From: Marinobacter fonticola
GTDB taxonomy: Bacteria > Pseudomonadota > Gammaproteobacteria > Pseudomonadales > Oleiphilaceae
Reading direction: 5' to 3'
Length of the DNA: 64,000 nt
Assembly: GCF_008122265.1 (NCBI RefSeq)
Contig: NZ_CP043042.1
Coordinates: forward strand, 3,286,001-3,350,000
Positions 38,605-46,955 of the stretch are shown piece by piece (the first letter of the stretch is position 1; every line of letters starts with the position of its first letter). Made by a program: the position numbers and the translations under genes. Under the pieces are notes generated by a model. The model did no database searches, was not told the DNA's origin, and saw nothing but the letters and a program-made list of their open reading frames with translations.

Positions 38605-38870
38605 GGAACCTCTGATTAAGTCTATTGGCGATTCTGCAATCCTTGAGGGCCTTTCTGGCAAGGCGCGAATCGCCGGGAAGGGTGGTTCCCTTGCCAAGAT
38701 TTGCAACGAAGACTAGGAAGGCCCTCAAGGTTTGCCCGAAGGGGCTTGTCCTGAAAGCCGGAAGCCGCGTTGCGGCTTCTTGAAAGGCAACCAGCCTTCC
38801 TGCAAAGCCGCGCCTTGATTCCGGCTTTCAGGGCGAGCCAGAATCGCCAATAGACTTAATCAGAGGTTCC
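38605..38870. mobile_element. Two-hairpin palindromic element, copy 3 (266 bp, different ends)
   Basis: Same plan as the elements at 10656 and 31426, but with unrelated 32-bp perfect terminal repeats (38605-38636 and 38839-38870, outer end GGAACCTCTGATTAAG). Stem A: 38636-38655 with 38716-38735, 18 of 20 paired. Spacer CCGAAGG at 38736-38742. Stem B: 38743-38763 with 38819-38839, 19 of 21 paired. Loop A has GCAAGGCGCG, GGTGGTTCC and GCAACG; loop B has CGTTGC, GGCAACCAGCC and GCGCCTTG. The ends resemble those of some IS5-group elements, from memory. No transposase. It lies upstream of the DASS transporter gene, ending 46 bp before its start. Confidence 0.85.
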
Positions 38871-38916
38871 CTAATAAAGGACAAAAGGTCGACGTCTACA
38901 GAGGGAAGGACGAGGC

Positions 38917-40377
38917 ATGGACGAAAACGATGCGCATGGACAAGAGAAGAAAGGGCTGACCCGGGCACAGATTATCGGCTTTATCCTTGGCCCGCTGTTT
39001 CTGCTGGCCACGCTTATCCTGCCGGCGCCGGCAGAAATGTCGGAAGAAGCCTGGCGCGCCCTGGGCCTGATGCTGCTGATGGCCACTTGGTGGTCCACGG
39101 AAACCATCCCGATTCCCGCAACCGCGCTGATTCCCATCAGCCTGATCCCTGCTCTGGGATTGGGCTCCATCAAAGACGCCACGACGCCCTACGCCAATCC
39201 GATTATTTTCCTGTTTCTGGGGGGCTTTGCTATCGGTCTGGCGATGCAGCGCTGGAACCTGCACCGCCGCATCGCCCTTAACATATTGCGTGCCGTCGGC
39301 AGCCAGCCCCGACGTCAAATCGGCGGGTTTATTCTCGCCACGGCCTTCCTCAGCATGTGGGTCTCGAATACCGCCACCAGTATTATGATGCTGCCCATCG
39401 GGCTGTCGGTCGTTAACATGCGCGAAAGCGAGGACCCGGAGGCCTCGCGTCAATTCGCAACCCGCTTGCTACTCGCCATCGCTTACGCCGCCAGTGTCGG
39501 CGGGATTGCCACGCTGATCGGGACACCGCCGAACGCCCTTCTCGCCGCCTATTTGGCAGACAATCACGACATCGACGTGGGATTCGCGCAATGGATGCTG
39601 ATCGGCGTTCCGGTATCCCTCACGATGCTCGTAGCCGTGTGGTGGTGGCTGACCCGTGGCGATCTCGGTTTCAAGGATGGCGGCGAGAGCGGACAGCTAA
39701 TTCGCGATCAGCTTAAAGAGCTGGGAAGCATGGGCCGAGGCGAAAAGCTGGTGCTCACCGTGTTCGTGCTGACCGCCGCAGCCTGGATCTTCCAGCCACT
39801 GCTATCCGACGGTCTGCTGCCCTGGCTCGACGATACGGTGATCGCAATCGGCGCCGCCGTCGCCCTGTTCCTGATCCCTGTGGAGCTCAAGACCCGCACC
39901 TTCCTAATGAACTGGGAAACCGCACAGGACATCCCCTGGGGCGTTCTATTGCTATTTGGCGGTGGTTTGGCACTGGCCAGCGTCATCAGTAGTTCGGGGC
40001 TGGCGAAATGGATTGCGGAGAGTCTATCGGTGATTGGCGTGTTGCCTGCGATACTGACAATTGCCCTGGTCGCAGCGGTTATCATCTTCCTCACCGAAGT
40101 CACCAGCAACACCGCGACCGCCGCCGCCTTCCTGCCTTTGATGGGCGCACTGGCCACATCTCAGGGCGCCGAGCCCTATCTGCTTGCGGTGCCGGCAGCG
40201 ATTGCCGCTAGTTGCGCCTTCATGATGCCGGTCGCCACACCGCCAAACGCCATCGTCTTTGGCAGTGGGCACATGCGGATCGCCGACATGATCAGCGCCG
40301 GTTTCGTGCTGAATCTCATCGGCGTTGCGGTTGTGACAGTGATCGGATACGCGCTGATCGGCGTTGTGTTTGGCTGA
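38917..40377 (+). CDS. DASS-family sodium-coupled anion symporter (SLC13 type)
   Basis: Membrane protein of 486 residues that takes up dicarboxylates or similar anions with sodium. Both SNT motifs that bind sodium and the carboxylate are present: WVSNTATSIMMLPIGLSV and EVTSNTATAAAFLPLMG. Other family segments are WWSTETIPIPATALIPISLIP and ANPIIFLFLGGFAIGLAMQRWNLHRRIAL; MPVATPPNAIVFGSG closes the second half. A purine-rich GAGGGAAGGA lies upstream of the ATG. The promoter must be within, or left of, repeat element copy 3, which ends 46 bp before the start. Confidence 0.92.
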   Translation: MDENDAHGQEKKGLTRAQIIGFILGPLFLLATLILPAPAEMSEEAWRALGLMLLMATWWSTETIPIPATALIPISLIPALGLGSIKDATTPYANPIIFLFLGGFAIGLAMQRWNLHRRIALNILRAVGSQPRRQIGGFILATAFLSMWVSNTATSIMMLPIGLSVVNMRESEDPEASRQFATRLLLAIAYAASVGGIATLIGTPPNALLAAYLADNHDIDVGFAQWMLIGVPVSLTMLVAVWWWLTRGDLGFKDGGESGQLIRDQLKELGSMGRGEKLVLTVFVLTAAAWIFQPLLSDGLLPWLDDTVIAIGAAVALFLIPVELKTRTFLMNWETAQDIPWGVLLLFGGGLALASVISSSGLAKWIAESLSVIGVLPAILTIALVAAVIIFLTEVTSNTATAAAFLPLMGALATSQGAEPYLLAVPAAIAASCAFMMPVATPPNAIVFGSGHMRIADMISAGFVLNLIGVAVVTVIGYALIGVVFG

Positions 40378-40422
40378 CGTATTTAAGTCAGGATTCAAAC
40401 TGCGTCCTTGCCAGCCAATCGG

Positions 40423-40451
40423 CCAGAGGCCTGGGCTTTCCAGGCCTCTGG
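40423..40451. terminator. Perfect 12-bp hairpin between convergent transporter genes
   Basis: CCAGAGGCCTGG / CCAGGCCTCTGG with loop GCTTT. It sits between the DASS and BCCT transporter stop codons, so it can act for both; a T run is lacking. Its last G overlaps the first base of the repeat-end stub at 40451. Confidence 0.65.
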
Positions 40452-40474
40452 TGCACTGTTTGGTTAATTCGCTG
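40451..40474. repeat. Solo terminal repeat of element copy 2
   Basis: 24 bp identical to the terminal repeat of the 31426 element, beginning GTGCACTGTTTGG and ending TTAATTCGCTG, with no second end or hairpins next to it. It looks like a remnant or a landing site. Confidence 0.75.
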
Positions 40475-40482
40475 GAAAATAC

Positions 40483-42087
40483 CTACTTTCGCTCACCAAT
40501 CCCCAATCGCTCCCCATCGAGCTCATAGCGATGGCGCCGGTACTGCTTCAGGCCCACCAAAAGCCCCAAACACATTAACAGCAGCAGGATGACGAACGGA
40601 AAGCCAGCAATGGTGGCAACCGATTGCAGCGCTTTCAAGCCGCCAGCCACCAGCAGCACCGACGCCACCACGCCTTCGAGAATCGCCCAGAATACCCGGG
40701 TAGATGTTGGCGGATTCAGGTCCCCGCCCGAGGTAATGATGTCGATCACCAGCGAGCCGGAGTCAGACGAGGTGATGAAGAAGATAGCAACGGTGGCAAT
40801 GAGCACCATCATACTGCCCAACGAGACCCACTCCGGCACCGGGAAATTCTGCAGGAACTGAAAGGTCCCTTTGGCGGCGTTGGACGTGATTGTCGGTGCA
40901 AGGTTGCTGCCTTGATACAGCTCGCCATACAGCGCCGTACCCCCCATGATCGTCAACCAGACCATGGACACAATCGTCGGAACGAAAAGTACACCCAGCA
41001 TGTATTCCCGAATCGTGCGCCCACGGGAAATACGCGCGATGAACATCCCGACGAAGGGCGACCAGGAAATCCACCAAGCGAAATAGAATAGTGTCCACTC
41101 ATTTTGCCATTGAGTCGCATCGGGTGATTTGAACGCTTCGGCGTAGGTGCCCCGGCTGGGAATCTGCTGAATGTAGGAGCCGACGCTTTCAATCATGGCA
41201 TGGAACAGAAACTGGGTAGGGCCCGCGATCAACACGTAAAGTCCCAATATGCCTCCGGTCACCATGGCGAGCTTGGACAGCTTCTGAATGCCCTGATCCA
41301 GCCCGGTCACGACAGAAATGGTGGCGATAGCCGTCACGCCGCCAATCAGTCCTACCTGCATGTACTTGTTTTGCGGTAGAGAGAAGGTTTCGGCCAGCCC
41401 GGTGTTCATCTGCTCGACGCCGAGGCCGAGGGAAACCGCAACGCCAAACAGCGTGCCCACAACCGCAACCACGTCGATTGCCGCACCCAGGCGGCCGTTC
41501 ACTCGCTCGCCGAGAAGCGGATAAAACGCAGAACGCACGGTTAGCGGCAGGTCACGGTTATAACAAAAGAAGCCCATCGCGAGCCCTACCAGGGCGTACA
41601 TCGACCAGCCATGAAACCCCCAGTGGAAGAAACTATGGACCAGGGCATCCCGCGCGGCCTGCTCTGTTTGCGGCTCGCCGAACGGCGGGTTGGCAAAGAA
41701 CGAAACCGGACCGGCGACGCCGTAGAAGAGGAGCCCTACCCCTGTCCCCGCCGCAAACAGCATCGAGTACCACCCCCAACTGGAGAAATCCGGTCGCCGG
41801 TCCACCCCGCCCAGCCGAATATCGCCGTAACGGCCGAAAATCAGGTAAAGCGCAAAGATCAGGAACACATTCATCGCAAGCAGGTAAAACCAGCCCATGC
41901 CATTGGCAATGGCGTCTTGGACAACCTTAGCGCCTGATTCGAGTTGACTGGGAACGACGATACCGGCCAGAGCCAGCCCCATGATGATGAGTGCTGCGGG
42001 TATGAACACCCGGCGCTGTACCGGAATGCCCATCAGGTTGTTCTTGCGCGTACTGCCGTAACGCCCCTTATCGGATGAACCTGCCAT
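40483..42087 (-). CDS. BCCT-family betaine/carnitine/choline-type transporter
   Basis: Inner-membrane osmolyte carrier of 534 residues with twelve membrane segments. Family motifs: WYSMLFAAGTGVGLLFYGVA (the glycine-rich first repeat), HWGFHGWSMYALVGLAM and the signature FYFAWWISWSPFVGMFIARISRGRTIREY, whose tryptophans form the substrate box. The C-terminal tail is short (KQYRRHRYELDGERLGIGERK), without the long osmosensing helix of BetP. AAGGAGG lies 7 nt before the ATG. The transported compound (betaine, ectoine or choline) cannot be stated; the ectoine hydroxylase gene 1.6 kb away makes an ectoine-type solute plausible. Confidence 0.92.
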   Translation of the reverse strand: MAGSSDKGRYGSTRKNNLMGIPVQRRVFIPAALIIMGLALAGIVVPSQLESGAKVVQDAIANGMGWFYLLAMNVFLIFALYLIFGRYGDIRLGGVDRRPDFSSWGWYSMLFAAGTGVGLLFYGVAGPVSFFANPPFGEPQTEQAARDALVHSFFHWGFHGWSMYALVGLAMGFFCYNRDLPLTVRSAFYPLLGERVNGRLGAAIDVVAVVGTLFGVAVSLGLGVEQMNTGLAETFSLPQNKYMQVGLIGGVTAIATISVVTGLDQGIQKLSKLAMVTGGILGLYVLIAGPTQFLFHAMIESVGSYIQQIPSRGTYAEAFKSPDATQWQNEWTLFYFAWWISWSPFVGMFIARISRGRTIREYMLGVLFVPTIVSMVWLTIMGGTALYGELYQGSNLAPTITSNAAKGTFQFLQNFPVPEWVSLGSMMVLIATVAIFFITSSDSGSLVIDIITSGGDLNPPTSTRVFWAILEGVVASVLLVAGGLKALQSVATIAGFPFVILLLLMCLGLLVGLKQYRRHRYELDGERLGIGERK

Positions 42088-42436
42088 GGTCCGCCTCCTT
42101 GGCGTAAATGTGGATCCTTCACACCGACTGCAGTAAAAGACACCATTGAGTTAGTGGTTCATTAACGGTTGTACTTTTAATGGCTGTACTTCATTCAGCG
42201 CACCAGCGCCGATAGCCAATGCCCATCAAGACCTCTTAAACAGTCAAACACACCATTTTTTCTTGGCAATTTAAGTAAGTTTAACGTTTCGACAAACGCA
42301 CCTTGGGGTTGAGTCTTTCCGATAAACCCAACATATTCTAATAATGGTTATGAAAACTGATCGGAGGAACCCAAACCCTTTCCGTTCAGGCCAGGGAGCT
42401 CATATTGGAAGCAAAGAACCTAAGGAGAGATAACCT
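42088..42436. other. Divergent promoter region of the BCCT and EF-hand genes
   Basis: 349 bp, AT-rich around 42240-42360, between two divergently transcribed genes. A near-repeat GGTTGTACTTTTAA / GGCTGTACTTCATT lies at 42168-42196. No coding sequence or stable hairpin seen. Confidence 0.4.
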
Positions 42437-42781
42437 ATGAAGACAAGCTTGAAGACCCTGCCCACCCTGCTGAGCCTTGCCCTCATCGCTCCGGCCATTC
42501 AGGCGGGCGACTATCAGGGGGGTAGCGTCACTCCCCAGCCCGCGCGCGAGTCGAATACTCACTACCCGGGTTTGGGTATGAGCCAGGGTGGCCTGGACAC
42601 CAACCTGTTCAATCAACTCGACCGCAACCAGGACGGCACGTTGAGCGGTGAAGAACTAGACGCCTACGGCGAGCCTGCTGCCGGTGAAAAGAAGGAAGAA
42701 AAGCTACGCCTGCTAGATCGGTACGACGCCAATGATAATGGCACGATCAGCCGTGAAGAGTTCGATCAAGGCGAGGAATAG
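42437..42781 (+). CDS. Exported EF-hand protein
   Basis: Periplasmic or secreted protein of 114 residues with a signal peptide (LPTLLSLALIAPAIQA). Two EF-hand loops are visible: DRNQDGTLSGEE and DANDNGTISREE, with Asp/Asn at the calcium-binding positions and Glu at position 12. AAGGAGAG lies 8 nt before the ATG. It is probably a calcium-binding protein; no partner can be named from its neighbours. A long imperfect palindrome follows the gene. Confidence 0.85.
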   Translation: MKTSLKTLPTLLSLALIAPAIQAGDYQGGSVTPQPARESNTHYPGLGMSQGGLDTNLFNQLDRNQDGTLSGEELDAYGEPAAGEKKEEKLRLLDRYDANDNGTISREEFDQGEE

Positions 42782-42833
42782 TAGAAAAACATGATGCAGA
42801 AGCCTTGTGGCGCAATCCTGTAAGCGATTTTAG

Positions 42834-42881
42834 GGCCCGGGACGCGTTGGTGCTATCGATAGCAACCTCGCGCCCGGGTCC
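42834..42881. terminator. Long imperfect hairpin between convergent genes
   Basis: GGCCCGGGACGCG and CGCGCCCGGGTCC can pair, with an inner palindrome GCTATCGATAGC. It lies between the EF-hand gene and the convergent HAP gene, and is a candidate bidirectional terminator. Confidence 0.5.
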
Positions 42882-42922
42882 GTCGCCGAAGCTACAGTGA
42901 TCGGCTCACGGCTTCCTTCACC

Positions 42923-43351
42923 TTAATGGAAGAGCTGCTTGCGAATGCTCTCTTCGTCGTGAGTCACCAAGTTCTTGTCCAGACTTTGCGTCACCATTTT
43001 GCTAAGGGGCTTGCTCAACGAATTGCGAAGTATCCCGAGAAAGTTGGGCGCAGCAACCAGCACCAAGCTGTCAAAACGCCCTTGCTGCCGGCCTTCCTCC
43101 AACTTTTCCACAATGTTGCTGGCAAATGACTCGTGCTCTTGCCCCTGGTAATCCGGTTCTTCCATCTGGTTCTGGGCCACACCCATCCGGTCGTTGGTTT
43201 GTCCGGGCTTGTCAGCCACGAGGTCTCCATTATGAAGACGGCTTTCTGGGTGCTCGAAAGATGCAATCTCGGCTGGCGTATTAATGCGCTGGGTGGTTGC
43301 CAAAATACGGGCGTGAGCACTATCCGCTACGACGATCCAAGTCTTGTCCAT
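42923..43351 (-). CDS. Host attachment protein (HAP) family, eRF1-like fold
   Basis: Protein of 142 residues that begins MDKTWIVVADSAHARILATT and has DSLVLVAAPNFLGILRNSL and a DKNLVTHDEESIRKQL end, the pattern of bacterial proteins annotated host attachment protein, related to the archaeal-type release-factor-like (baeRF) fold. The name comes from plant-associated bacteria and says little about function here. The ATG at 43351 has GGAGGAATC in front; the longer reading to 43375 is not needed. Confidence 0.85.
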   Translation of the reverse strand: MDKTWIVVADSAHARILATTQRINTPAEIASFEHPESRLHNGDLVADKPGQTNDRMGVAQNQMEEPDYQGQEHESFASNIVEKLEEGRQQGRFDSLVLVAAPNFLGILRNSLSKPLSKMVTQSLDKNLVTHDEESIRKQLFH

Positions 43352-43662
43352 GATTCCTCCTGTTGCGTATGGCAACGGCGACTTTCACGGAATGGCCGGT
43401 GAGGACTCGATTCCAGAACGCGACCATCCCTCCTTATAACCTTAGCCTACGAAAAGGCGTTGGACACGAAAAGGGGTTACCCGAAAGGATACGGAATTGT
43501 AACCCTCATTTACGTGCTCTCCCTGTCTTCTAAGGGCTCTTTATGCGTTCATTGAGCGCAACGAAGGTATTACTTGTCGCACGCGATGTGCCCGCCAATG
43601 ATTGACTATGATCGCCAATCTGGTTTAGCGAACGCCTGCGATGGAAGCGGGACAGGCTTCCA
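43352..43662. other. Intergenic region between ectD and the HAP gene
   Basis: 311 bp; both flanking genes are on the minus strand, so the promoter of the HAP gene should lie near its left part. Short reading frames here have no ribosome binding site. No hairpin or repeat of note. Confidence 0.35.
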
Positions 43663-44571
43663 TTACGTGTTCGCTGACAGCGCAACATTGCGCTTGCGTG
43701 CGCCCAGGTATTCCGGACGGGGCTGGGTACCGGCGAACGGTTCGGCCAGGCGATTTTCAACGCTGTTATAGACGAAGAACAGGTTGGCACGCGGCCACGG
43801 CGACAAATTGGCATTGGAGGCGTGCAACGTATTGCAGTCGAACAACAGAAGCGACCCGGCAGGTCCGGTCGGCGCTTCGATGCCGCGTGAGTTCGCCAAA
43901 GACGCTATATCGTCCCGGTCGGGCACGCCGATTTCCTGGCTCTTGAGCGACTTCAGCCAATTATTGTCAGGGGTTTTGCCGACGCAGGGTACGAACCGAC
44001 GGTGTGACCCGGGTATCAGCATCAACGGACCGTTAAAGGCGTTGTTATCGGTCAGCATGATCGATGCGCTGACCGCACGCATCTTGGGCATACCATCCTC
44101 GCTGTGCCAGGTCTCGAAATCCGAATGCCAATCGAAACCGCCACCGCAGAACCCGGCCTTACTGTTGATACGCGATTGGTGGATGTAGACGTCGCCGCCT
44201 AAAAGTTGCTGGGCCATGCCCAGTAGTCGCGGATCACGCGTCATGCGATCAAAGGCTTCGGAAAGCTCATGCATGGCGAACACCGAGCGAATCTTTTCCC
44301 GCTCCGCGTCCATGATGACTTCCTCACGGTCCCGCATCTGCGGATCTCGGGCCATCGCATCGAGCTCTTCGAAAAAGGGTTCGACAACCTCTTGAGGGAA
44401 GAAGCTTTCAAGCCAAATGAAGCCGTCACGCTCGAACTGATCAAGCTGGGAGACGCCCAAGGGACCATGCTCACGTGCTTTGCCAGTGCTGTGTACGACC
44501 GGTTCCCTGCGATCAAACGTACCAAGCTTGTCGTCTAACCTGGTGGGGTAATGATCTGCAGTCTGCAACAT
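43663..44571 (-). CDS. ectD: Ectoine hydroxylase EctD
   Basis: Non-heme iron(II) and 2-oxoglutarate dependent dioxygenase of 302 residues that converts ectoine to 5-hydroxyectoine, a compatible solute. The EctD signature is clear: GGGFDWHSDFETWHSEDGMP, with iron ligands His149 and Asp151, and the distal His250 in CNTLHASNANLSPWPRANLF. PGSHRRFVPCVG and QSRINSKAGF match EctD as well. AAGGAGTC lies about 9 nt before the ATG. The biosynthetic genes ectABC are not next to it, so ectoine must be made elsewhere in the genome or imported. Confidence 0.95.
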   Translation of the reverse strand: MLQTADHYPTRLDDKLGTFDRREPVVHSTGKAREHGPLGVSQLDQFERDGFIWLESFFPQEVVEPFFEELDAMARDPQMRDREEVIMDAEREKIRSVFAMHELSEAFDRMTRDPRLLGMAQQLLGGDVYIHQSRINSKAGFCGGGFDWHSDFETWHSEDGMPKMRAVSASIMLTDNNAFNGPLMLIPGSHRRFVPCVGKTPDNNWLKSLKSQEIGVPDRDDIASLANSRGIEAPTGPAGSLLLFDCNTLHASNANLSPWPRANLFFVYNSVENRLAEPFAGTQPRPEYLGARKRNVALSANT

Positions 44572-45091
44572 ACCTAAAGACTCCTTTGTAAGTGTTTGTA
44601 ACCAACGCTACAAAACTATCAGTGAGCCAAAAGGCGAGACACAACATAAGTTGCTACAACATAGGTCAAAGGAACAAGTTATTTCCTTTAAAAACAGATA
44701 ATTAAGAAGCACAAAACAAGAAAATGGAGCGAATGAATGAAGCAGCTGTAACTTAACTACGAGGATGATTTGAGCCTGTCAGGGGATGCTTACGGTGCAA
44801 ACCTCCATCGCTCCTGACGATGTATCTACAAAAACGCCACAAGAAAGAAAAAAGGCACTGATTTCGGGTAGCTAGACGCACCATTGAACAAATTAAGAGC
44901 AAAAACCCCGCTAGGTTAAGGTTATTTCATTAAAACCACGAGGCGCTAAACATAGGTTATGGAGTTCCGAGCGCATCAGAGGCTGAATAGGGCGCTATAC
45001 AAAGCTGTACAGAATAACTGAGGCTAACAAAGCACTTACGACACAGCCCAGAAAAGTTTGGTCATTAACACCTCCGCACAGAATAGCGTTC
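44572..45091. other. AT-rich divergent promoter region, ectD and Crp/Fnr paralogue 1
   Basis: 520 bp without a gene, distinctly AT-rich from 44625 to 44780 and 44820-45060. It separates ectD from the first of three Crp/Fnr-type regulators and must hold both promoters. No Crp-like TGTGA-N6-TCACA palindrome and no stable hairpin seen. Confidence 0.5.
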
Positions 45092-45874
45092 ATGACAGAC
45101 ACTTTGGACACCCGCTTTATCGTTAAGCAGTTCGAAAACTACATCCCTCTTAGCTGTAAAGATAAGGAACTTGTCAGCTCGCTGGTAAAGCCTCCGGTTA
45201 CTTACCTTAAAAACACTTCGGTATGGCATCAAGGCACCAGCTCGGAACGCTTCTACATTCTCAGCAAAGGCTGGGTCTACGCTTATAGGAATATGGAAGA
45301 TGGAACCCGCCAGGTTCTCGATCTTTACGTTCCAGGCGATATTATCGGCTTACGGGAATTTGCGTTCCGTAAGCGTGGATCGGGACTGATGACCCTCAGT
45401 AACGCGGAACTCTATCCCTTTTCCATGCCGCAATTAAGTACTCTCTTTGCCCACTCTCCATCACTGTGCAATGTCCTCTTTACGATTGTTGCCCGCCACC
45501 AAGCGATCCTATTGGAACGCATGGTCAATCTGGGCCGGCGATCTGCAAGGGAGAAACTCGCCCACTTCCTGGTCGAGTTATCGGAACGACTGCGGCGGGT
45601 TCAGCGTATTCCCGGCAATGCTTTGGAGCTGCCCGTTCCCCAGGCGCTACTGGCCGATGCCTTAGGTTTAAGCGTCGTACACGTGAACCGGACCTGCCGC
45701 GAACTGAAAGAGAACGGCTTGGTAATGCCGGCAGGGAGTGGACTGACGATTCTGGATCTGGAGGGCCTACGGAAGGTCGCCCAGTTCGATGCTTATTACC
45801 TTGAGCACGATGCAGAAACTCTATCGGCCTATCTGCGCACATCGGCTGAGGCAAATGTTTCGCCGGATTGCTGA
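45092..45874 (+). CDS. Crp/Fnr-family regulator, paralogue 1
   Basis: Transcription factor of 260 residues. A cyclic-nucleotide-binding-like beta barrel (about 30-130; SERFYILSKGWVYAYRNMEDGTRQVLDLYVPGDIIGLREFAF) is followed by a dimerisation helix (LLERMVNLGRRSAREKLAHFLVEL) and a winged helix (LLADALGLSVVHVNRTCRELKENG). The cAMP-contact arginine/serine pair of Crp and the cysteine cluster of Fnr are absent, so the signal is unknown. It resembles the two genes at 46116 and 48491 along its whole length but is the most diverged of the three. The ribosome binding site is weak. Confidence 0.88.
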   Translation: MTDTLDTRFIVKQFENYIPLSCKDKELVSSLVKPPVTYLKNTSVWHQGTSSERFYILSKGWVYAYRNMEDGTRQVLDLYVPGDIIGLREFAFRKRGSGLMTLSNAELYPFSMPQLSTLFAHSPSLCNVLFTIVARHQAILLERMVNLGRRSAREKLAHFLVELSERLRRVQRIPGNALELPVPQALLADALGLSVVHVNRTCRELKENGLVMPAGSGLTILDLEGLRKVAQFDAYYLEHDAETLSAYLRTSAEANVSPDC

Positions 45875-46115
45875 GGCAGTTCGGATAAGTCTAGTATTCA
45901 GCGTATCGTTTCTTTGGGGCTGTACGTGGACGCACCATCTCCGTAACCTGATAACCTTAAGCTGAGGAATTTTCGCCGACACCTCCTTACCACCACTTGG
46001 AGGTTCGTCTTTCCGACGACGAAATCATTACGCAGACGATTTAAACGAAGCTTACTGAGCTCTAGGAGTGCATTTATCATACTGCTGCCGAGGACTTTGT
46101 AAGAGGGAGGACACT

Positions 46116-46889
46116 GTGGACGGCAGTTGCATCATCAAGCATTTCGAATACTATTCGCCCTTGACCGATAACGACAAAGTCTTATTGGATTCTCTGGAAA
46201 AGAATGCCAAAACGTATGCGAAGAACACAACGGTATGGGAGCAGGGCTCAAGCTCGGAGTATTTCTACACCGTAAAGAAAGGCTGGGCCTTTTCACATCG
46301 CTTGTTGGAAGACGGCTCGCGCCAGGTGCTCGATCTTTTCGTACCGGGCGATATCGTCGGGTTACGCGAATTCGCCTTCAAAACCCGGGTATCCGGACTC
46401 ACGGTGCTTAGCGATGCCGAACTTTGCGCGTTTCCCAAGTCCAGGCTAACGGAAGTCTTCGCCGAGTCTCTACTGCTATGCAATATATTCTTTACCATCG
46501 CGGCCCGCGATCAGGCCATTCTGCTTGAACGGGTGGTCAACCTGGGTCGCCGCTCCGCGATTGAAAAACTGGCTCATTTCCTGGTGGAAATCTCACAGCG
46601 GCTGAAAAAGACCAACGCCGACATTGGCAACCATACCAAGCTACCGTTGACCCAGCCCATGCTAGGCGACGCCCTTGGGCTTAGCTCGGTCCACGTTAAC
46701 CGAACGTTCCGCGAACTGAAGGCCCAGGGACTGATCAACCCTTGCAATGGACATGTCGAACTTCTGGATTTGGCTGGTCTTGAAGAGCTGGCCCATTTCG
46801 ACCACACCTACCTCCAGGAAGATATCACCGGCATGCTTGAACATGCCCGGGAATTACAGAAGGCAACCGACCAGCGCCGCCAGTCCTGA
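46116..46889 (+). CDS. Crp/Fnr-family regulator, paralogue 2
   Basis: Regulator of 257 residues, same architecture as its neighbours: N-terminal GSCIIKHFEYYSPLTDNDKVLLDSLEK, sensor barrel with EYFYTVKKGWAFSHRLLEDGSRQVLDLFVPGDIVG, helix ILLERVVNLGRRSAIEKLAHFLVE and recognition HTH MLGDALGLSSVHVNRTFRELK. The GTG at 46116 was chosen because GGGAGG sits 5-6 nt upstream and the protein then begins just where paralogue 3 begins; an upstream GTG at 46068 gives a longer form. Its closest relative here is the gene at 48491. Confidence 0.85.
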   Translation: MDGSCIIKHFEYYSPLTDNDKVLLDSLEKNAKTYAKNTTVWEQGSSSEYFYTVKKGWAFSHRLLEDGSRQVLDLFVPGDIVGLREFAFKTRVSGLTVLSDAELCAFPKSRLTEVFAESLLLCNIFFTIAARDQAILLERVVNLGRRSAIEKLAHFLVEISQRLKKTNADIGNHTKLPLTQPMLGDALGLSSVHVNRTFRELKAQGLINPCNGHVELLDLAGLEELAHFDHTYLQEDITGMLEHARELQKATDQRRQS

Positions 46890-46955
46890 CCGTATTCGGT
46901 TTAAGGCGCGATGCCCTCGAAGGTTCGAGAACGTCACTTCGCCTGGGCTAGTGCA

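Noticed and set aside
44572..45091. Crp-type or ectoine (EctR) operator in the AT-rich spacer
   Set aside because: No palindrome of convincing quality was found by eye.
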